A stretch of 64,000 bases of DNA from Microbotryomycetes sp. JL201. Taxonomy: Eukaryota; Basidiomycota; Microbotryomycetes. Positions 22,539-34,574 of this stretch are shown here, in pieces (position 1 is the first letter of the stretch; each line of letters begins with the position of its first letter). The notes under the pieces were generated by a model, which was not told where the DNA came from, did no database searches, and worked only from the letters and a program-made list of their open reading frames with translations. The stretch covers positions 124,001 through 188,000 of the forward strand of contig JAQYUZ010000010.1 of the NCBI GenBank assembly GCA_033819885.1, written 5' to 3'. The position numbers and the translations under genes were made by a program.

Positions 22539-22788
22539 TGGCGTGCGATGCAAAAGAAAGGGAGGTGCAAGCACCAGACGCAGTCTTCGTGTCGCGCGCG
22601 AGCGAGCGGCGTCATGCAACCAAGGCGAGCCAGTCTCTCAGCTTGCTGGCTACAGCCATATCATCTTCATAGCTTTAAAATTGTGTCCCGGGCTCGGCCC
22701 TTTTTTTTTCTTTTCTTTTCTTGTTTATCTATCGGGCCATTTTGCTAAAAGTCGCCATGCCTAGTTCACCATATTTTGGCTCTCGCTC

Positions 22789-24763
22789 TCATTTGGCTGC
22801 TGCATTCTGTGGCCCTTCTTTATCTGAGCTACTGTTTTGCAACAGTTCATATGCTTGCATGCCGTGGCGTGCCTTTCTCGCCAGTTCGAAAGCTTGGCCG
22901 GATGAACCTGTTGGACGGTGTGAGTTGCTTGACGTGCTCGAGCCTGGTCTAGAGCTCGGCGTAGTCATTCCTTTCGATAAAAACAAGTCAGCACGCGCTG
23001 AGACTGCCGCTCGCTCAAAAGAGCCGACCAAGTTTCTTGACTAGGAAAGCGAGATCAGGCCGAGCCAGTCAATCCCGAGGACATCCGAGAAAAGACACAA
23101 ATACATGAAAACATACTGTTTGACTCTTTCGAAAGTCTCCAGCCAGCTAACGCCACCGATACGCGTGGAGGCGGGGCTTCAAAATGCAAGTACTTGTCCC
23201 GGAGGTGGTCGATCCTTGTCTGCAACTCGTATTTCCTGCCGCGCGGCCGTTTCTTGTCCGTCTTGATTGAAACGTCAATGTTGCCAGGTGACCATTTGCG
23301 CACATATGCCTCGAAAGCCTTGTCAAGCTTGGCTCTGTTAGGTGCATGCGGAAACATGCCACGAGGATACCACCATCTGCCGTGCGTCTTTGCTCCTGAT
23401 CGATCGCGTGACATTGTCCCGATATAGCCTACAATCGCGCGCAAGTCGACTGCGATGGCGAGAAATGCACAAGCGAGCCAAGGAGCTACATTGCGACGAG
23501 CTGGGTCAGCTCGCTTCAAACCACACGACTACAAGCTTGCCTTGAAACTCGAGGTACGGCCTTGAGAAGTATGATTCTAGCTTCAGAAGAATGACCTCGA
23601 AACGCACGCCACCGACTCACCTTACTCGCGTTTGATAATCTTGGCCTGTACAGATGACGAGGATTGAGACGACCTGACACAAGTTGTCCAGAATGAAAGC
23701 CAAGTATACTACGATGCAAGTTGCGCACACGACATACGGATCCGGCGGTGGTTTCATCGACAGAACATGGCGCTTCTCATGCTCATTGTGGTACCTGTTG
23801 AACGAGTTCAAAGCGCTCTTGACCCAATTGCGGAACCTGTAGTCTGCCTGAATGCGTGCAAAAAGATACAAGGCGCTCGAGACGATTCCCGAGATCCACC
23901 CGGCGAGTTCGTTACTTTTAAAGTTTGATATGTCGCTGTTCTCCCATTTGTAACCTTGCGAGGCCTGGCCGTTCATGTAGAAGAGTGGATACCAAACGCA
24001 AGGGCCAATTAAAAGACCAAGCGTCACAGCGACGATTTGCCACTCGACGTCTCTGTTCAATCATTTACATCGTCAGCCAATGCCCAGTCGACACGGAGGA
24101 TTGGGCTGACCTGCGCCACCTGGCACCCGCATACGTTCTCTCTTCAAAGTCGTTCGCCCTCAGAATCTCTTCTGCTACCTCGTCCTTTGCCCTATGATCC
24201 TCGTTCCACTTTTCTAAAAAGGTCTTCGTCCTTTGCCACTCCCACCAATGTCGTCTACGAGCGTATTGCATTCGCTTGACCTTGACGCCAAACCAACCTT
24301 CAATCATACACGCTTCCGCGAACAGCAACAAATCTGCTGCCAAATACCAAGCCACGAGAATGATCTGCGTGACCAATGGATCCGGAACGAGCAAGAGACC
24401 GACGAGTGAAAACAATTCCGCAAAAGTCCATAGAATGTTGCTACAAGCGCATGCTATCAGACCCGCATCCAAAGCTCAGATGGCACTGTCTCTCACCTGC
24501 TGGGGTCACTGCCGTGTCGGTAACAGGACGGTTCAGCTTTCTTGAAAAAGGCTTGATGCAACAAACCTCTCTCACAAATAGTTGACACAGTCTCTGTAAC
24601 CAAAAGCCAGCGTAGGCAACAACAGGAAAAAACTCAATGCCGTCGATTGCCATCCAATCAAGCTCGAGACGGCATAGACATTGAACTCTGGCATGTTGTC
24701 ACCCTTCTTTGGGTGTGGATAGTTCTGCGTCGCGAAGAGGGCATGCGACCAGGTCGTGCTCAT
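22789..24763 (-). CDS. Seven-transmembrane protein, PQ-loop-like
   Basis: Seven hydrophobic segments appear in order over several exons: LIGWQSTALSFFLLLPTL, NILWTFAELFSLVGLLLV, IILVAWYLAADLLLFAEA, IVAVTLGLLIGPCVWYPLF, LAGWISGIVSSALYLFARI, CIVVYLAFILDNLCQVVSI and NVAPWLACAFLAIAVDLRA. Spacing, the NILWTF-LVGLLLV and VAWYLAADLLL blocks and the late (N/V)-PW-hydrophobic-D block recall PQ-loop membrane proteins (YPQ/RTC2 lysosomal amino-acid exporters). The PQ dipeptide itself is not found where expected: after FARI the best splice gives QADYRYHNEHEKRHVLSM. The protein continues with a basic, soluble C-terminal part and a Ser-rich end. The start could also be at 24865. Family assignment is tentative; a seven-TM membrane protein is well supported. 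Confidence 0.6.
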
Positions 24764-24880
24764 TTCCGATGAAACGGCGCCATCTGTCCGCGGACTATTG
24801 AGGAGTCTAAAGGTTGAAACGGCGAATGTTTCAGAGGTACAACAATCACTATCAAGTCTGAACACAATTCTGCATGTCCA

Positions 24881-27705
24881 TTAGACCTTTGTTCGCTTGC
24901 CACGGCCTCCTTCGTCGCCTGCCTTGCGCTTGACACTCTCGATGAGCCGTCGAAGGTTGTCTTCGCCGCCATTCGCACCTGCATTGTCTGATTTTGCGCT
25001 TGTTGACGGTGTTGCGCTCAAGGCGACTGGTGCGCGCACGTCTTGCTTCTTCGCGCGTCGTTTGCGACCTTCAGACAAGAGCGCTTGCATGTTGCGAGTC
25101 TTTTGGAACCTGCAAGCCCAACGATCAGGTCAGAGAGAGAGGCCAGAGATCTGAAAGCGGTACACACTTTGGATTAGTTGGATCGATGGCAAAGTCGTAA
25201 TCCTCGTGCACGCTCTTGAAGCGGTCGTCCTTGAGATCAATCTCGAACGTGTCATTGACAGCCTCTGCACTGTCGTCAGCCTTTTTGCCCCTCGTCCTCT
25301 TCTTTTTGCCTTTGTTTTTCTCCGCTTTGACAATCTTGCGCATGTCAAAGTGTTTGGAATCGGCAGCGTCCTCATCGTCTGACCCAACGAGCAACTCGAG
25401 CTCAGCCTGACCCTCCTTGGCTGCATCTTCGGCGGCCTGTCTGGCCTTGCGCTTCTCTGCTTTCGATAGCTTCTTACCCTTGTTGGCAGCAGCTTCGTCG
25501 CCAGAGTCGATTTCGCCAGCATCGTACGCCGCAAACGGATCCCGTCCGTCGTCGACAAAAAAGTCGTCGTCAAACCCTCCAGGTCCCGTATCCTCTCCAC
25601 CGTCTTCAGGACCGGCAACAGGTTTGCCTCCACGTTTCGCCTGCCTCTCGGCCTTCTTGCGCTCGCGTCGCTCCTTTTCCTTGCGCTTGTACTTTTCGAT
25701 CGAAGTCTCTTGCTTGCCCTGATCGCCGTCACTGTCAGAGTCAAGAGCTCCTTTCTTGCTCGACAGGGCAGGGGCAAATGTGATTTGCATCTCTTCGCCT
25801 CGGCCTTTACCGCCTTTGCCGGCAACAGCTTTCGACCCATCCCAAGCTTGCTGCTCCAACTCATCCAAACCAAGTAGTGCCCTCATTTTGGACCTCTTGT
25901 CCTTGCCTTGGTCTTTTACGGACTCCTCTCCTCGTTCGAAAAAGTCGTCATGCTCATCCTCGTCGTCGCCGTCAGGGTGTCGCTCGCCTTCGTCCGAGGA
26001 ACTGGCAATAAAAACACGCAATTCTTCGTCGTTGATATCTCGTCCGCCTTTTTTGTTCTTGCCCTTGCCGTAAATAGAGTCGAGCACAGAGTTTATTTTG
26101 GACTTGCGATGTGGGTCATCAGCGTCCCATGTCAGTTTGACTTTGGAGTGTCGCAGAGCCTGCGGTTGCCGAAGTCAGCGTTCAAAGATGCGGGGCGTTG
26201 GTCCGACGATGTAGACTCACATCCGTGACATAATCATTGGCTTGATACGAGGACCCTTCGGCGGCGACACTAGCCTCTGTCGCCTCGTCATGCACCGGAT
26301 CGTCTTCAAACGAAACCTCGTCAGGAACGTATTGCAAGTCCAAGACGTTTGCTGTCCGCTCAAATTCTGTCCCTTGTACCTGACTGACGACATGTGCCGC
26401 CGCAGTAGGCGTGTCAAACGTCGCAACAGCATAGTAGTACCTAAGTCGTTCGAGCTGGTACTTGCGCAACGCTTCATTGTCCAAACTCTCGTCACCCTCG
26501 TTCAATTGCTCCCTGATCAAGTCTTGCGTCGTCAACTCTGTCTCTGGTTCGGAATCGTCTTGTTCATCACTGTCGTTTGCGCGTTGCTTCCGTTTCGACT
26601 TTGATTTCTTGACGCGTGCCTTCATTCGACCGAGCACGAGCGTTTCGTGATCTTCGTCCTCGTCACTGTCCTCTTTAGCGCCACCAAACACCTCGATGGG
26701 CGGTCCCTCGCGCTCTTCCTTCTCCATTCTCTCCCTACCGAACTGAGACGGGTATATTCTCAGGTGGAGCAATCGACCTGGTGCGATTGACAGCTTTGAC
26801 GACAACTTGTCTTGGCCGTTCTTGCCTTTCATCGCAGCGGGCATGGTCGTTGAAGAAGCCGTAGCCGACAAGGACGAGGCCAAAACACGGTACAAGTCGC
26901 TCGCTCGAATGTGGTCCCAGTCCATGTTGACGACAGCGACTCGTCTCGTTGGGTCTGCGCCAGTGCCTTCTTCATCGTCCTCGTCGGTCGCGCCGTCGTC
27001 TTGTTCTTTCCCGAACACAAGTTCAGTTTCAGACAAGTCGATGCTCGGACTTCTCGACGCCTGTCGTCGTCGCAAGTGAGCTGGAGCCAACGTAACTGCC
27101 TCTTCGTCCTCCGAGCTATCTCCCGACGAGCTGCTCGTGCTGTCGTCTTGCTCAGTTTGTTCGTCTTCTTCGTCTGAGCTTTCCATCAAGACTTGACCGC
27201 GAGCGTAATCCATCATCGTTGGCTTGCCCTCATCCTGCTCTCCGTCGTCCTGCTCGGCTTCGTTGTCGTCATCATCTTTCTCTGTGTCATTCTCACGGTC
27301 TTGTTCGTCGTGCTCGTCAAGCTCGTCGTCTTTGAGCCTGTAGAACCTCTTCAGTTCTTGCTGTCGCTCGGCGTTGCGATCGCCGCTCGCCAGTTTGCGT
27401 CCATACTTGTCGACTTTGCGACGTCTACCGCCTTGTCCAGTCGTATCATCTTCATCTTCTGCTCACCAACACGCGAGTCAGCCACCACGTTCACGCTCGG
27501 CGTTTGCTCGACAAAGCCAAAAAAAGAAACGATCAATCGAACGGCAATGCATGCCACACGTCGGTCAACATGGCAGTTGTCGAGACGTACCATTAAAGAT
27601 TTGTTTGAACCTGTCGTCCAATACGACCTTGTGCTTGCTCTGCTTTGCTCGTTTGAAGCGCGGGTCCGTGTGTAGTCGACTCGCGAACCGGGCGTCGTCC
27701 GTCAT
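24881..27705 (-). CDS. ESF1: Pre-rRNA processing protein ESF1
   Basis: ESF1 acts in the nucleolus in 18S rRNA maturation and small-subunit assembly. The first exon reads MTDDARFASRLHTDPRFKRAK and VVLDDRFKQIF, matching the family start. An acidic region leads to VAVVNMDWDHIRASDLYRVL, LLHLRIYPSQFGRERMEKEE, the YYYAVATFDTPTAAAHVV RRM-like strand, and FERTANVLDLQYVPDEVSFEDDP. After a short intron come HSKVKLTWDADDP and VLDSIYGKG, then a very long Lys/Glu/Asp-rich region, and DDRFKSVHEDYDFAIDPTNP with the last exon FQKTRNMQALLSEGRKRR. The order and the DRF and NMQ motifs are diagnostic. At least four introns are used. The stop lies only about 120 bases from the start of the membrane-protein gene on the same strand. 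Confidence 0.92.
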
Positions 27706-28093
27706 GACGCAGATCTCGTACGAACGAGTCCAAGAATCAAAATTTGACGAGTCGCGTCACTTGGAAGCGCGCGGCGAAGAATAGAACACCAAGTCGATCT
27801 CGAATTCGAGGTTGGCTTCAAAAAAGTCAAAGAGGCCTGAGCGGCGTTTTCCAAAAAGTGCTTTGCTCGAAAGGGACAATTATTCTAATGGGTGAAATGC
27901 AAAATAGTCTATGTGACGCTCCAAATCATACGAGTAACAAGAAAAGACTCCAGCTTTCAATGCCTCCGTGTCGAAGACAAATGGAATGGTTCGAGAGAAG
28001 GGCCAAAACGTTTGGAAACTATACACAAAGTAATAGGTATGTACAGGAAAGAGCAGCAATCGCTCCCATGTATGCATGAGCGATTAGCTTCCA
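27706..28093. other. Spacer upstream of ESF1
   Basis: About 390 bases between the ESF1 start and the GPD1 stop, both on the minus strand. It should contain the GPD1 3' UTR and ESF1 promoter. No frame is supported. Confidence 0.5.
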
Positions 28094-30168
28094 TCAAAGG
28101 TCGACAAACAGCTCCTTCGGATCGAGACCTTCGTACGAGATTTGGTACACCTTGGAGAACAAGGGGTCTGCAGCAGACACAAAGCATGTCCGGATTCAGT
28201 GACCATCTCTAGGCATCATTTTGTGGGCAACAACTCACAGCCTTCGAGACGACCTCGACCTTTGAGGAACTCGTAAATCTCCTTGGCAGTCAAGGTACCC
28301 TATGGGCGCAGTATTGGGCAATCAGCGACAATCTCCATTTGCGGGTGCGATACACTCACCTGAAGCTTTTGACCATTGAGAAGCTCGGCTTCGAGTTCGT
28401 CAAACGACTTGCCGCTTTTGATGAAAGCCTCGGCACATTTGCGATTGCGACCGCCAAAAGACGTTGTGATCACTGTAGGTGAAAGTAGCTCAAAAAGTCA
28501 GCCGTCGCGTTAATAACCATGATGGTCGGATTCAAACGCACAATCAGCGACACCGGCAGAGTGGTGAGAGAATGTCTGTGGCGAAGCCGAAGGGAAAAAC
28601 TCGAGCGTGAATGAACTCATTTCGAGCAAGCCAACCCGGATAATAGCTGCTTTGGTGTTGCCGCCCATTCCAAGGCCGTCGACAAAACCTGCGGCGAGTG
28701 CGACAACGTTCTTGAGCGCGCCCGAAAGCGAAACGCCAGCGACCTGGAGATCCACAAAAAGCTCAGTCAACCACTCTAGGAGCTACAGATGTGCAATCCT
28801 TACATCTTCGACAGGGTGCACCCTGAACATGGGCGTGTCAAACACGGCGTGCCATTTGGAGCAGTCTTCTGGGGACGGGCAGCCAATCCTGCCAAAGCCT
28901 GCGTTAGCGCAAGGGAAACAGATACCGCTCGGACAAAAGGCTCACGTCGTCTCGCAAAATTCCTCATTTGCAACCTCCAATGCAATGTTGGCACCTCCGA
29001 GGGCCGAGCACGGCAGGTCGAGCTCTTTTTCGATAATTGAAGGATATGTGTAAATGTCGATACTCTTGAGGTCCACCTCGATACCTTTGATGGCGGAAAT
29101 TGCTCTTGCACCTTTGCGCAATACGCCGGGTTTCTTGAGCTCTTTCATAACCTGGCAATCAGCAGCAGCGTGACCGTTGACGTCAGACCGAGAAAGTCCT
29201 GCGGATGGGGGCACGAGACAAAGAAATGCTTACAGGTGGTAGGAATTGATGAGGTACGCAGAAGATGATCAATGATGCGTCCTGCATAAACACTGTCAGT
29301 ATGAAAATGATTGTGCTTTGCGAATCGCCCGAGGTGCACTCACCTTGACACACTCGGTCAACGAGGGGACCGCGACGAGGTTGTCTGGCAATTTCATCGA
29401 AGGCAAGTATCGTGCGTTTTCGTGCGTCTCGTTAATGAGTTCGGTCAATTTGCCTTTGCCGGGAATCTGTTTGAGCACAGATGTTAAGACTTTCGGTCAT
29501 TTCGCATGAACGGTGGCGGCTGACCTCTCGCTCTCGGACCCAGAACCTGACTTCTTCGTCAAAGCTGGAACGGTGCAGAGGGGTCAGTAAATGCTGCCCA
29601 AGATGCCTCAATTCATCAAGCCGCACCCTGGCTTTTCCATCGTGTTTTGAGCGGCGATGCGAGCGAGAGCTGTTCCCCACGAGCCTGAACCGATCACGCA
29701 GACCTTTTCTTCGTCGCCTGATGCGGCGTCCATGGTCTCGAATTTAGCCAAGAACGGAGCCATGGCTGGTGATGATCCACGCCTCGGCAAGGGCGCTTTG
29801 AGTGAGGTTTGGCGCTTGAGCAAAGTCTCGCCGAGCGAAGCATTCGACGTTGCCTCGGACGGCCGTCGCTGCTTGGGGGTCGTAGCTGCTTGGTCGTCCT
29901 GCTGCTGCTCTTTGCTAATCTGCAAATTATTCAACGAGCGAATCAAGGGCGACGGCGGCCTGCTCGAGCCAGGAGTTGACAATCCGCTCGGCGAAGGCGC
30001 GCGCGAACCGGGCAGAGACGCGATCCCTCGGAACGCCTCTTCAGGCGAGGTAGGCGCAGTGGATGGCGGTGTCGCCGCTGGAGTGTTGGCTGCGCTGTTC
30101 GGCATCGACGGTGGCTCGCCATGCAGCGACTGTGTCGACGACGTGGAGATGACGCTCGGACGATCCAT
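28094..30168 (-). CDS. GPD1: NAD-dependent glycerol-3-phosphate dehydrogenase
   Basis: Converts dihydroxyacetone phosphate and NADH to glycerol-3-phosphate, the first step of glycerol synthesis in osmotic and redox balance. The Rossmann motif [20 protein letters not shown] starts near residue 155. It is followed by [70 protein letters not shown], the active-site block [21 protein letters not shown] with its catalytic Lys, and [15 protein letters not shown]. The C-terminus is [25 protein letters not shown]. At least eight short introns break the gene. The first about 150 residues are Ser/Pro/Thr-rich and unlike the short leader of yeast GPD1. Two AGGGG stress-element-like pentamers lie upstream at 30285 and 30455. 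Confidence 0.93.
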
Positions 30169-31092
30169 CGTGAAAAGGCGGGGGGCGCGGGCGGATAGCT
30201 AGGTGTTTGTCGATGTGACAGGAGCACAGAAGGACACGGGCAAAGACTTGAAAGACGTGTAGACTCGACCGGCGAGCTTGGGGAAGGGGGACAAGAAGCT
30301 TCGGACCTGCCTTCGCAACGACGTTTTCTTTTTCGCCGACTTTTCGTAAAATCAACCTATGACGTAAACCCGACATTGCTATCATAACGGCCTGAAAATT
30401 GGTACGCATGCGTATGATAATATGTATAGCAAGACGCGATAGAAACGAGCTCCGAGGGGGCGCGTATTCCGATACAGAATTCAATTTTTCAAAACGCATG
30501 CCGCGCGAGCACCCTCTGCCCCCGGATCGCGTTTTTGAGGGTCCTATTGCGAGAGCGGTGCACCAGGTTCCGCCTACAGAAGATGCATATATCATGTCCC
30601 AACCAATCTTTGAAAATGGTGTGCAGCGAAACTACTGCTTGAGCGCCCAAGAGACCATGGGTGGCAACCCAATAGGTCGTACGCCGACCGGTATCATTCT
30701 AGCGCCAGGCAGCCACTTTACTTTGCAGGCGTCATAAAGTTTCACTTTGTTTGTGAACGAGTGTTCAGTTTTCAGTGAGCCTGCAATTACTGAAGACGCC
30801 GCGATCAGCGCGAGGCAAAAAAATGACTGCCGCGCGAACGACTGGAACCGGCCTCGAAGCCGAAGGAAACTGATGGAGACTAGAGCAGTTCGTCATGTTT
30901 CAAGCTAAGCTAAGGCAAGAGATACCCGAGAATGCGGCAATATATTCATGATTTCGGAGCACGTGACTGTGATTGCAAGCTCAGGTTCGACAGAGGGCAT
31001 TCCGTCGCCTTTCTTACGTTGCAGCAAATTGCAACAAGCAAATACTTGGGGTGACTCGAGACGAGACGTGTCATCTGCAGCAGTCTAGCGCC
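30169..31092. other. Divergent intergenic region upstream of GPD1
   Basis: About 920 bases between GPD1 (-) and an acidic-protein gene (+). It contains two AGGGG pentamers (30285-30289 and 30455-30459) that match the yeast stress-response element core, and a 112-codon open frame on the plus strand at 30399-30737 with no family similarity I recognise. The rest shows no feature. Confidence 0.5.
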
Positions 31093-32324
31093 ATGGTCAG
31101 TCGTACAACAAGCCCGTTGCCCACCTGTCCGAGCGAGCGACCATCTGAGCTCATCTCAACATGTTGTACTGCATTCTTCAGTCGGGCACAGGTCGATGGA
31201 CTGGCCGCAAAGGTGGAACGTTCGTGTCACGAGCAGATCTCAACCCGCAGCAGCAGGCTGTGCTCGCTGCAGGTGAGCACCACGTGCAGGGCGAAGTCGA
31301 ACCGTTGGCTGATCTTGGTGTCTTGTACGCTCACAGTACCCGTAAGTTTTCGAGCAGCATCGTCGTTCCCGCCGACATTACTCGAGCTCATGTTTACGCC
31401 ATTTGGTAGCATTGGAGACGGCAATGGGTCAGACCTACGACTCTCAAACCAGGCCAAAGCCCAAATTTCAAAGTTCTCAAGTGGGTCCTCGGCACTGACG
31501 ATGCGTCAGGGGGCCACGACGATTCATACTTAGACGACGGCGTGATCGTCGTAGAGGACGATGAGGATGACGATCAGGTGGAAGTCAGTACTCCTTCAGG
31601 CGCGACAAAGGTCGCTGGAGCAGGAACAGCAGGTATCAGTGCTCCAACGACAGAACAGGTCGAGGCGGCGTTGCAGGTGGCGGCAGAGTCGACAGCACAG
31701 CCGGCGACAGCAACGACAGCGGACGCGATGATGTCGACTGGTCACATGACTGCAGAAGGGACACCCTCCGCCACCGATACCCCCGCGCCATCAGCAGATC
31801 AATCAAGACCGACTTCGTCCTTGGCAGAGGTCATTGCGCCGTCAGAACAAGCCGCGCCGGCTAGTCAGTCGATGGTGCAAGATGATCAGATTGCCTCTGC
31901 AACGACGGCAAGCCAAGAAGCTACGACGCAGCCCCGAGCCCAAGATAAGGCACCGACGGCCCCTGACGACGATGTGCCTATGCAAGACTCGTCCGAGGTG
32001 ACGCCATCGCATGTCGAGGCTGTCAAAGAAGCCGCTCCGCCAATGCACGAAGTTCCCGTGGAAGGAGTCGTCCCGTCCGATTCGCCCACTCAGGACTCGA
32101 ACCCAGTCGCACAATCAGTCGAAGCACCGGCGACAGTCTCGGAAGCAGTTCAAGATCTGAGATCAGTCGAACAGCCAGAGATGCTCGTTGGCGCAGGAGA
32201 CACTCGGGACGTCATCATGGGCGAAAAGCCGGCTTTCGTAGAGGACGAGGTCCAAGTGGCAGAGGAAGCGACCCAAGGCATGGTCGGTATGACGGAGCCA
32301 GAACTCAAGGAAGGTCAAGCCTGA
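31093..32324 (+). CDS. Acidic Ala/Thr/Pro-rich protein with a BCL7-like N-terminal motif
   Basis: The second exon opens with HWRRQWVRPTTLKPGQSPNF and KVLKWV, which resembles the N-terminal motif of BCL7 proteins (W-KKWV...L-I-KWVPV), known as SWI/SNF subunits in animals. It continues without a break through an acidic run (VVEDDEDDDQVEV) into about 240 residues rich in Ala, Thr, Pro, Glu and Gln with no fold. The upstream exon is uncertain. An ATG at 31093 in the frame that reaches donor ACCC|GTAAGT or CTGCAG|GTGAGC, with acceptor TTTGGTAG before CATTGG, keeps phase 0. The N-terminal residues are not conserved. Without the BCL7-like reading it would be simply a hypothetical acidic protein. Confidence 0.5.
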
Positions 32325-32454
32325 ATCAAGTTACCCATAGCAGTCCCGAAACTTGTTGTACGCTATCTTAGGTTTTCCGGCGCAGATCTACCGTAGTGAA
32401 GGTTCTCGAAAAGAGTCTTTGGCCGTCTCTGTGCAGCGGATGCATGGTCGTATT

Positions 32455-34481
32455 TCAATAGTCATCCATCTCTCCGTCACCAAAGTCCTTCCAGCCCTCG
32501 ACGTCGCTCTCCCAGTCATCGTCACTTGGCATCTCAACCTGCTTCTCAGCGATTGTTGGACCATCGCCGTTCGCCCCCTGTATGTCTTCATCCTCCAGCT
32601 CTAGCAACCCGGTCCGCTTCTTGTTGAACCCTGGTTCTCTCAACAAGCCTCTGACCTTGTTCAATTTTTCTCGCTCTCGCTGGCGCAACGTCTTTTTAAC
32701 AGGAGACGTCCTGAGATTGAGTATTGATGCGAGTTCATCTGGCAAGTTGATAACGATCTTGTTCTCCTGCTCTTCCCCTTCTATTGTTCCCGCGACGCCG
32801 ACTTGCGCATGGTTGTTTACTCGGCTTCGCACCTGACTGAACAGAGACTGTTCGTCCCTATCCGACCACTCGTCTTGTCCACGCTCTTCGTCTGTTCCAC
32901 CGGCAATCTCCTCACGATGATTATTTATATTCTCACTTTTGTCCTCGCCCTCAATCATCTTGTTTTTCCCTTTCCGTTTGCGAGCAAGGTCTCGTTGCAG
33001 CTCGTATAAAGCTCTGCTCTGACGAACGACAATCTTTCCAGTCTTGCCCGCCTCGTCTTGGTCGTCAAGCTCAATCTCGACCACGTTGTGATCGGCTTTT
33101 CGGATTGCGTTTGATGTTGACGCGTCATCATTTTCGTCCCCGATATCCATTTCATCCTGTCTATCCCGACCACCGTTCGGTTTGGGATCTCGATTTCTCT
33201 TGGCCGTTGATGTAGCCCTTTTCCTGTACCTCTTGCCGGATTTCATGTTTTGTTCGTCCTCACGATCCGACTTGCCGCCCTCCTCTCCCGACGCATCTTC
33301 ATCAAAACCTAGGCCAGTCTTTGAACGCTTGACTCCTCTCCATGGACCGGCCGCCACGTTCCTTGCAGCCGATCGACAATTCGCATTCGCCGTCACAGCC
33401 TTCTTGCCTTCTCTCGAGTTTTGAAACTCTTGCAAGCTTGTCGAGAAGAGTTTACGAGGAGCGGTTGACGAGGTTACTGATGATGTCGTCGTCGTCGTCT
33501 CAAACAAGTTTCCAATACTTGAACGAGGTCGGTTCGATTGGCTGCCCAGTGAAGGTTTGACCGGCGACGGCCCCAAAAACTGAGCGTTCTCTTCATCATC
33601 GTCAGAGTCGACGTCCATCGCCACTTCTTTGCCCCTTGAAGACAATTCTTGACCCTGTTCGTCGGCAAAGATTTTGCTCCCACTGCGAGAAACAGCGTCG
33701 CCAGATCCCCATCCGCGTCCTTTTGCTGTGCCGCCCGGTACCCTTTTGCTGTTCCGCTCAGCTTTGTCAATATCTAGCAAGTCTCGTCTCAATTGAGCTT
33801 CATCCTTGCGCTGTTGAGCGGCAATCTCTTGCGCAAACAAATTCTTGCCGCCGCCGCCACTGTCCCTCGGCCGTTTTTTGGGCGACGATGCGGCGAAAGG
33901 GTTGTATCTCGATGGCGTCGTCCTCAGAGCCTCTACTGGTAATGCCTTCTTTTTGAAAGGTGACGTCGTCGTTGTTGCTATCGCCCTGACCGTCGTCTGA
34001 GGTCTGTTGGGAGAGCCACTGGTCGAGTGCGACTCGGCTAATTGTCGCAACTTCGAAGGGGACGCTGCGACGACATAGCGTGTCGCAGAAGACTGCTTCG
34101 TTCTTCCTTCTGTATACTGTCTAGCCCTTTTGTTTGGCGTCGTCGGCCTATCGACGCGGTCCGAGGAACTTGACAGTGCTTCTGTTGCTCGCTGCTGTCG
34201 TTTTCCACCCTGATTTGCATCAAGCTTGCCAGTCTTGATTTGTTGGTACAATTTGTACTTTCGTGCTGCGCGTTGGACGTATCACGTCAGCTCCACAGAA
34301 AGCTGCTCAGTGCGCGCGCGTGCGTGCGGTTGATCGAGCGCCTTTCGATGCAACAGCTCGTTTGCGCGCCAGACTGACCAATGTCTGGCGTGTCTTTGAT
34401 TTCTTGACGGGTCGGATCACGGCCGTGCTCGGCCCTGAACGACGCTTCCCAAGCCTTGAGCTCGTCTCGGAGTGAGCTCAT
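32455..34481 (-). CDS. SLD2: DNA replication initiation factor SLD2
   Basis: SLD2 is phosphorylated by S-phase CDK and bridges to Dpb11 to load GINS and Cdc45 at origins. The first exon carries the family signature LKAWEASFRAEHGRDPTRQEIK and DTPDI, completed after one intron by ARKYKLYQQIKTGKLDA. This is the only well-conserved part of fungal SLD2 (RecQ4 N-terminus). The rest, about 600 residues, is basic and Ser/Thr-rich with many SP/TP sites (RPTTPNKR, VAASPSK, TTTSPFKK, ASSPKKRP and others) suited to CDK control, and an acidic end GDGEMDDY. An in-frame ATG at 34496 is five codons upstream of the chosen start. The gene follows the gelsolin-repeat gene on the same strand after about 95 bases. 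Confidence 0.88.
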
Positions 34482-34574
34482 CGCGCAGGAGGACAAGACG
34501 CGTCCAGACGCGTTTCGTGCACCATGTCTGGCAGTACATACACCAATCGATGACGCAATAAGAATACCAAGTGA

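Noticed and set aside
31842-32114. Minus-strand frame opposite the acidic protein gene
   Set aside because: Shadow of a low-complexity coding region; no conserved feature.
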